From positions 457,644-521,643 of the forward strand of contig JASANH010001085.1 in assembly GCA_030248295.1 (NCBI GenBank): a DNA stretch of 64,000 bases, written 5' to 3'. Within the stretch, counting starts at the first letter, position 1. Every line of letters begins with the position of its first letter. The position numbers and the translations under genes are program-made. This stretch comes from Mesodorylaimus sp. YZB2_4. Its lineage: Eukaryota; Nematoda; Enoplea; Dorylaimida; Dorylaimidae. Below the pieces are notes generated by a model that was not told where the DNA came from, ran no database searches, and saw only the letters and a list, made by a program, of their open reading frames with translations. Positions 61,087-64,000 of this stretch are shown one piece after another.

Positions 61087-64000
61087 ATGGCAGCGGTCTC
61101 GGGTGGCCGAATTCGCCAACGTCTGGGCCCTGCGAAGAAGATTCTACGCGCAGCAATGGGGCGAAGTCCGCAAGTGGAACTGGAAACGGTCGAGTCGAGG
61201 CATCTCGCGAAGTTGGAAGAGGAGTGCGAAGGATACGTAAGTAAATTGGACGGTCTTTATGAGAAATACGAAGCGCTGATGCGGGAGTTGGATGGTGTTG
61301 AGGAAAATGGGACAAGTGAGGAGGAATCGGTGGAAGCGGCTGAAATCGAGGCCGAAGTCGTCGAGATCAGGGCGCACGTGCGAGCTAAGTTGAAGGCAGC
61401 CGCAGCGCGTAGGCAGCGTGAAGTGGCAGAGGGGGAACGGGAACGTCTGCGGGTCATGGAAACGGAGGAGCGCAGGCAGAAGCTGCAGAAAGAGTTTGAG
61501 ATTATGGAGCGCGAGTCGGCGCGGCGAATGGAAACGCAACGGGAGGCCATGGCAGCAGCACTACAAAACGGTAATCCGCAAAATAACGGCAGCGTAAGCG
61601 GCGCTGGTAACGTAAAACTTCCAAAGCTCACTCTGGCAGAATTTGGCGGTGATCTCATGCAATGGAAACCATTTTGGGATTCCTTCGAAGCTACTATCGA
61701 TCGTAATAGGAGCTGCGATAACCGCACGAAGTTGGACTACCTCATGAAGTCGCTCAAGGGTGAACCGCTCGACATGGTCAGGGGATTCGCTATCACCAAC
61801 GAAAATTATGAGGTCGTCGCTCGCCGTTTGAAACAGCGCTATGATCAGCCAGATCTTATCATTCAAGAGCATGCTATTGCCATAAATGAACTCCCAGTCG
61901 CGCATACAATGACATATGTCCCAGTCATACTGAACAAGTTCGAAATGCACTTGCGATCGATTGAAGCTCTCGGCAGAGGGGTCGACGACGCCTGGGTTAT
62001 CACATTCTACTCAAAGTTGCCAGTCGAGTTCCAGAGGCGGTTGCAGGAGAAAACAGGAAAGAAGGCATGGAAAGTCGAGGAGTTCCTGGAGGCAGTTCGT
62101 CAAATCGCTGATATCCACTGCTATAGCCCGACTCATGGCAAGCACTCGCCTGTAGAACGAAAAGGGAAACCTCAGAGCGAGGGCCAAAATCGCAGAGACG
62201 ATAAATCCGCTCATTATCATCGCACAACGGAAACGTTGTTGGTCCACTCGAAGAAAGTTCCAAATTGCGCCTTCTGCGATGAAAAGCATTACTCCGATGA
62301 GTGTACAAAGTTCAAAACGGAAGAGGAACGCCGCGCCCAGTTGAAAAATCGCTGCTTCATATGTCTGCGGTCAAATCATCTCGCAAAGGATTGCAAAGAG
62401 AAGCAAAAACCATGTCGCTACTGCAAATGGGAAAATCCAAAAATCCGCAAGCATCACTCCGCCTTGTGCCCGATCAAAGAAAAATCGACACCTCTTGAGG
62501 AAAACGCGAAACCGGCAGGAATCGCTCTATTTGCAAATACCAAACGGTCATTCTTGCAGACTGCGGTTGTAAACGCTTATCAGTTCCCAAGGAATAAAAC
62601 GCCCAGGCAGAAGGTCAATCTTGTCATCGATCCAGGATCGACAGATACGTACATACGCAAAGCCATCGCTGACCAGTTACAATTGAAAGAGCTCAAACGC
62701 GAGAAGATTTGGGTTGGAAGGTTCCAATCGAAACCGGTCTGCATCACTACGCCTATCGTAAAAGTCCATCTCGAAACTCGTGATGGGACTCGCATCAGTG
62801 TCCAAGCAAAGGTTCTGGACGAAATCACTACGCCGCTATATCGCCCGCAAGACGCATATGAAGCTATCGCTGGAGAATTAGAAGGGTACGACATCGCAGA
62901 CTCGACGCTGCATGAAGACAAACCATTCGGAGTCGATCTGCTACTAGGGAGCGACTACTACCCGCTGGTCGCCATAGGCGCCCCTATCCGAATTCGGGAT
63001 ACAGTCAGCATCATCCCCACCAAGTTTGGCTACGTCATAGCTGGTCATTTGGAGGTACACTCAGATAACCATCAGCAACAAACGGCCATGCTCACAATCA
63101 CGCAACCGTCGGTCTATGGAATAATGCCATTTGAAGAAACACTTGGCTCAGATCAAACGCAGTGCGAACTCAGGGATCTATGGGAACTCGAAAAGGTTGG
63201 TCTGAAACACGAGAAGAAGGAAGAAGAAGACGAGAAGGCACTCGCTTATTTCAATCGCACTATCGCGTACAGAAATGGCCGATATGAGGTCAAGTGGCCC
63301 TGGAAGGACCCAGAGGTTAAACCGCCAGGAAATTATAAGCTCGCTCATGATCGCGTTAGTTCGGTTTGCAAACGCTTGAAAGGTGAACCTGACCTCCTGA
63401 AGAAGTACGATGAAATCATCGAGGATCAATTAAAGAAAGGAATCATCGAAGAGGTTCCGGAAGCTTCAAAGGAACGGCCGCAAGGTCCAGTGCACTACTT
63501 AGCTCATCATCCGGTCATTACGCCACAGAAAACAACCACAAAGGTTCGCATAGTATATGATGGCTCTGCGCGCAGCAAAAACGCAGAACGAAGCCTAAAT
63601 GAATGTCTTTATCGTGGTCCAGTCATCCTCGAGGATGTAGGCAAACTCCTGATTCGCTTCCGCTTACATCAAATCGCTCTCATCTCCGACATCGAGAAGG
63701 CATTCTTGCAAGTTGGCTTACAAGAAGAAGACCGTGATGTTACCCGCTTCATCTGGATCAAAGACATAACCAAATCCGCATCGCCAGGCAACTCCAAGAA
63801 GAAATATTGCAGTCAACGCCGCTCAACATCCCACGTTGGATTGGCACAAACGTAAGAGAGGGCATTCTGTTCGAACTTCACGCGTTCTGTGATGCATCCG
63901 CGCGAATGTACGCCACTGCAATCTATCTTCGTGAAATATCGTCAGATCGCATCAATGCCAACATCATCTTCGCAAAGTCAAGGTTGGCACCAACCAGAAC
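61087..64000 (+). pseudogene. BEL/Pao gag-pol polyprotein with internal RT deletion (runs off right edge)
   Basis: The frame is open from the first Met at 61087 to a stop at 63855. In order: an N-terminal coiled-coil-like Glu/Arg-rich part; the DUF1759 gag core (from about 61618, LPKLTLAEFGGDLMQWKPFW); three Cys-rich zinc-knuckle-like motifs (CAFCDEKHYSDEC, CFICLRSNHLAKDC, CRYCKW...C, about 62268-62473); and an aspartic-protease region with IDPGST (about 62629; the family usually has DSGS). The 5' half of the reverse transcriptase follows (KVRIVYDGSA, LISDIEKAFLQVGL with the first catalytic Asp). After about 63775 the RT palm, including YVDD, is absent, and sequence jumps to the connection/RNase H region in another frame (PRWIG, LHAFCDASARMYATAIYL, 63783-64000). 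This copy cannot make a functional RT. Confidence 0.9.

Overview
This is a eukaryotic window, most likely from a nematode, and probably a slowly evolving enoplean-type lineage. The spliceosomal introns are GT-AG and range from 36 bp to about 5.5 kb. The strongest taxonomic clue is a complete DB module (a cysteine domain essentially confined to nematodes) at 46.1-47.4 kb. Ortholog identities rest on exon-by-exon reading with phase checks. The species itself is a guess.

Layout, left to right. 0-9.7 kb: no complete gene. A seven-unit tandem array (about 2.97-6.17 kb) carries a decayed two-exon Ser/Thr/Pro-rich cassette, followed by foldback and dispersed repeats. 9.7-15.2 kb: a four-exon secreted or membrane Cys-containing protein with a 4.7 kb repeat-filled intron. 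16.3-20.0 kb (minus): a complete 11-exon CSTF1 (CstF-50, pre-mRNA 3'-end cleavage). 21.3-22.1 kb: a two-exon type I membrane protein. 22.3-23.06 kb: a hAT-like element with an 8 bp target duplication. 24.6-27.05 kb: a tandem duplication carrying a 28-residue membrane microprotein gene (copy A intact, copy B nonsense-mutated). 27.4-29.3 kb: nested elements containing a mitochondrial cox1 insertion (NUMT). 30.1-32.1 kb: PDE6D (prenyl-binding protein delta). 32.6-35.7 kb (minus): NDUFB5 (complex I SGDH subunit). 36.3-55.4 kb: a 25-exon RICTOR (mTORC2 scaffold) with the DB-module secreted protein nested antisense in its largest intron. 55.7-57.1 kb: a 1.4 kb element with 38 bp terminal inverted repeats. 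58.9-59.6 kb: a small secreted protein, convergent with the 3' end of a vWD/C8-domain secreted protein (minus). 60.8-64.0 kb: a BEL/Pao LTR retrotransposon with LTR, primer-binding site, gag and protease, whose reverse transcriptase carries an internal deletion and frameshift.

The cellular genes are conserved housekeeping or signalling genes (CSTF1, PDE6D, NDUFB5, RICTOR) plus lineage-restricted secreted proteins. There is no operon-like packing. PDE6D/NDUFB5 and the 59.6 kb pair are convergent, and NDUFB5/RICTOR are divergent across about 560 bp. Much of the rest is short non-autonomous transposons: at least six families with visible terminal inverted repeats, tRNA-derived SINE-like copies and TGATCA-rich simple repeats. 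The most interesting items are the duplicated microprotein gene with a synonymous-biased substitution pattern, the NUMT nested inside inverted repeats, and transposons whose insertion sites can be read exactly.
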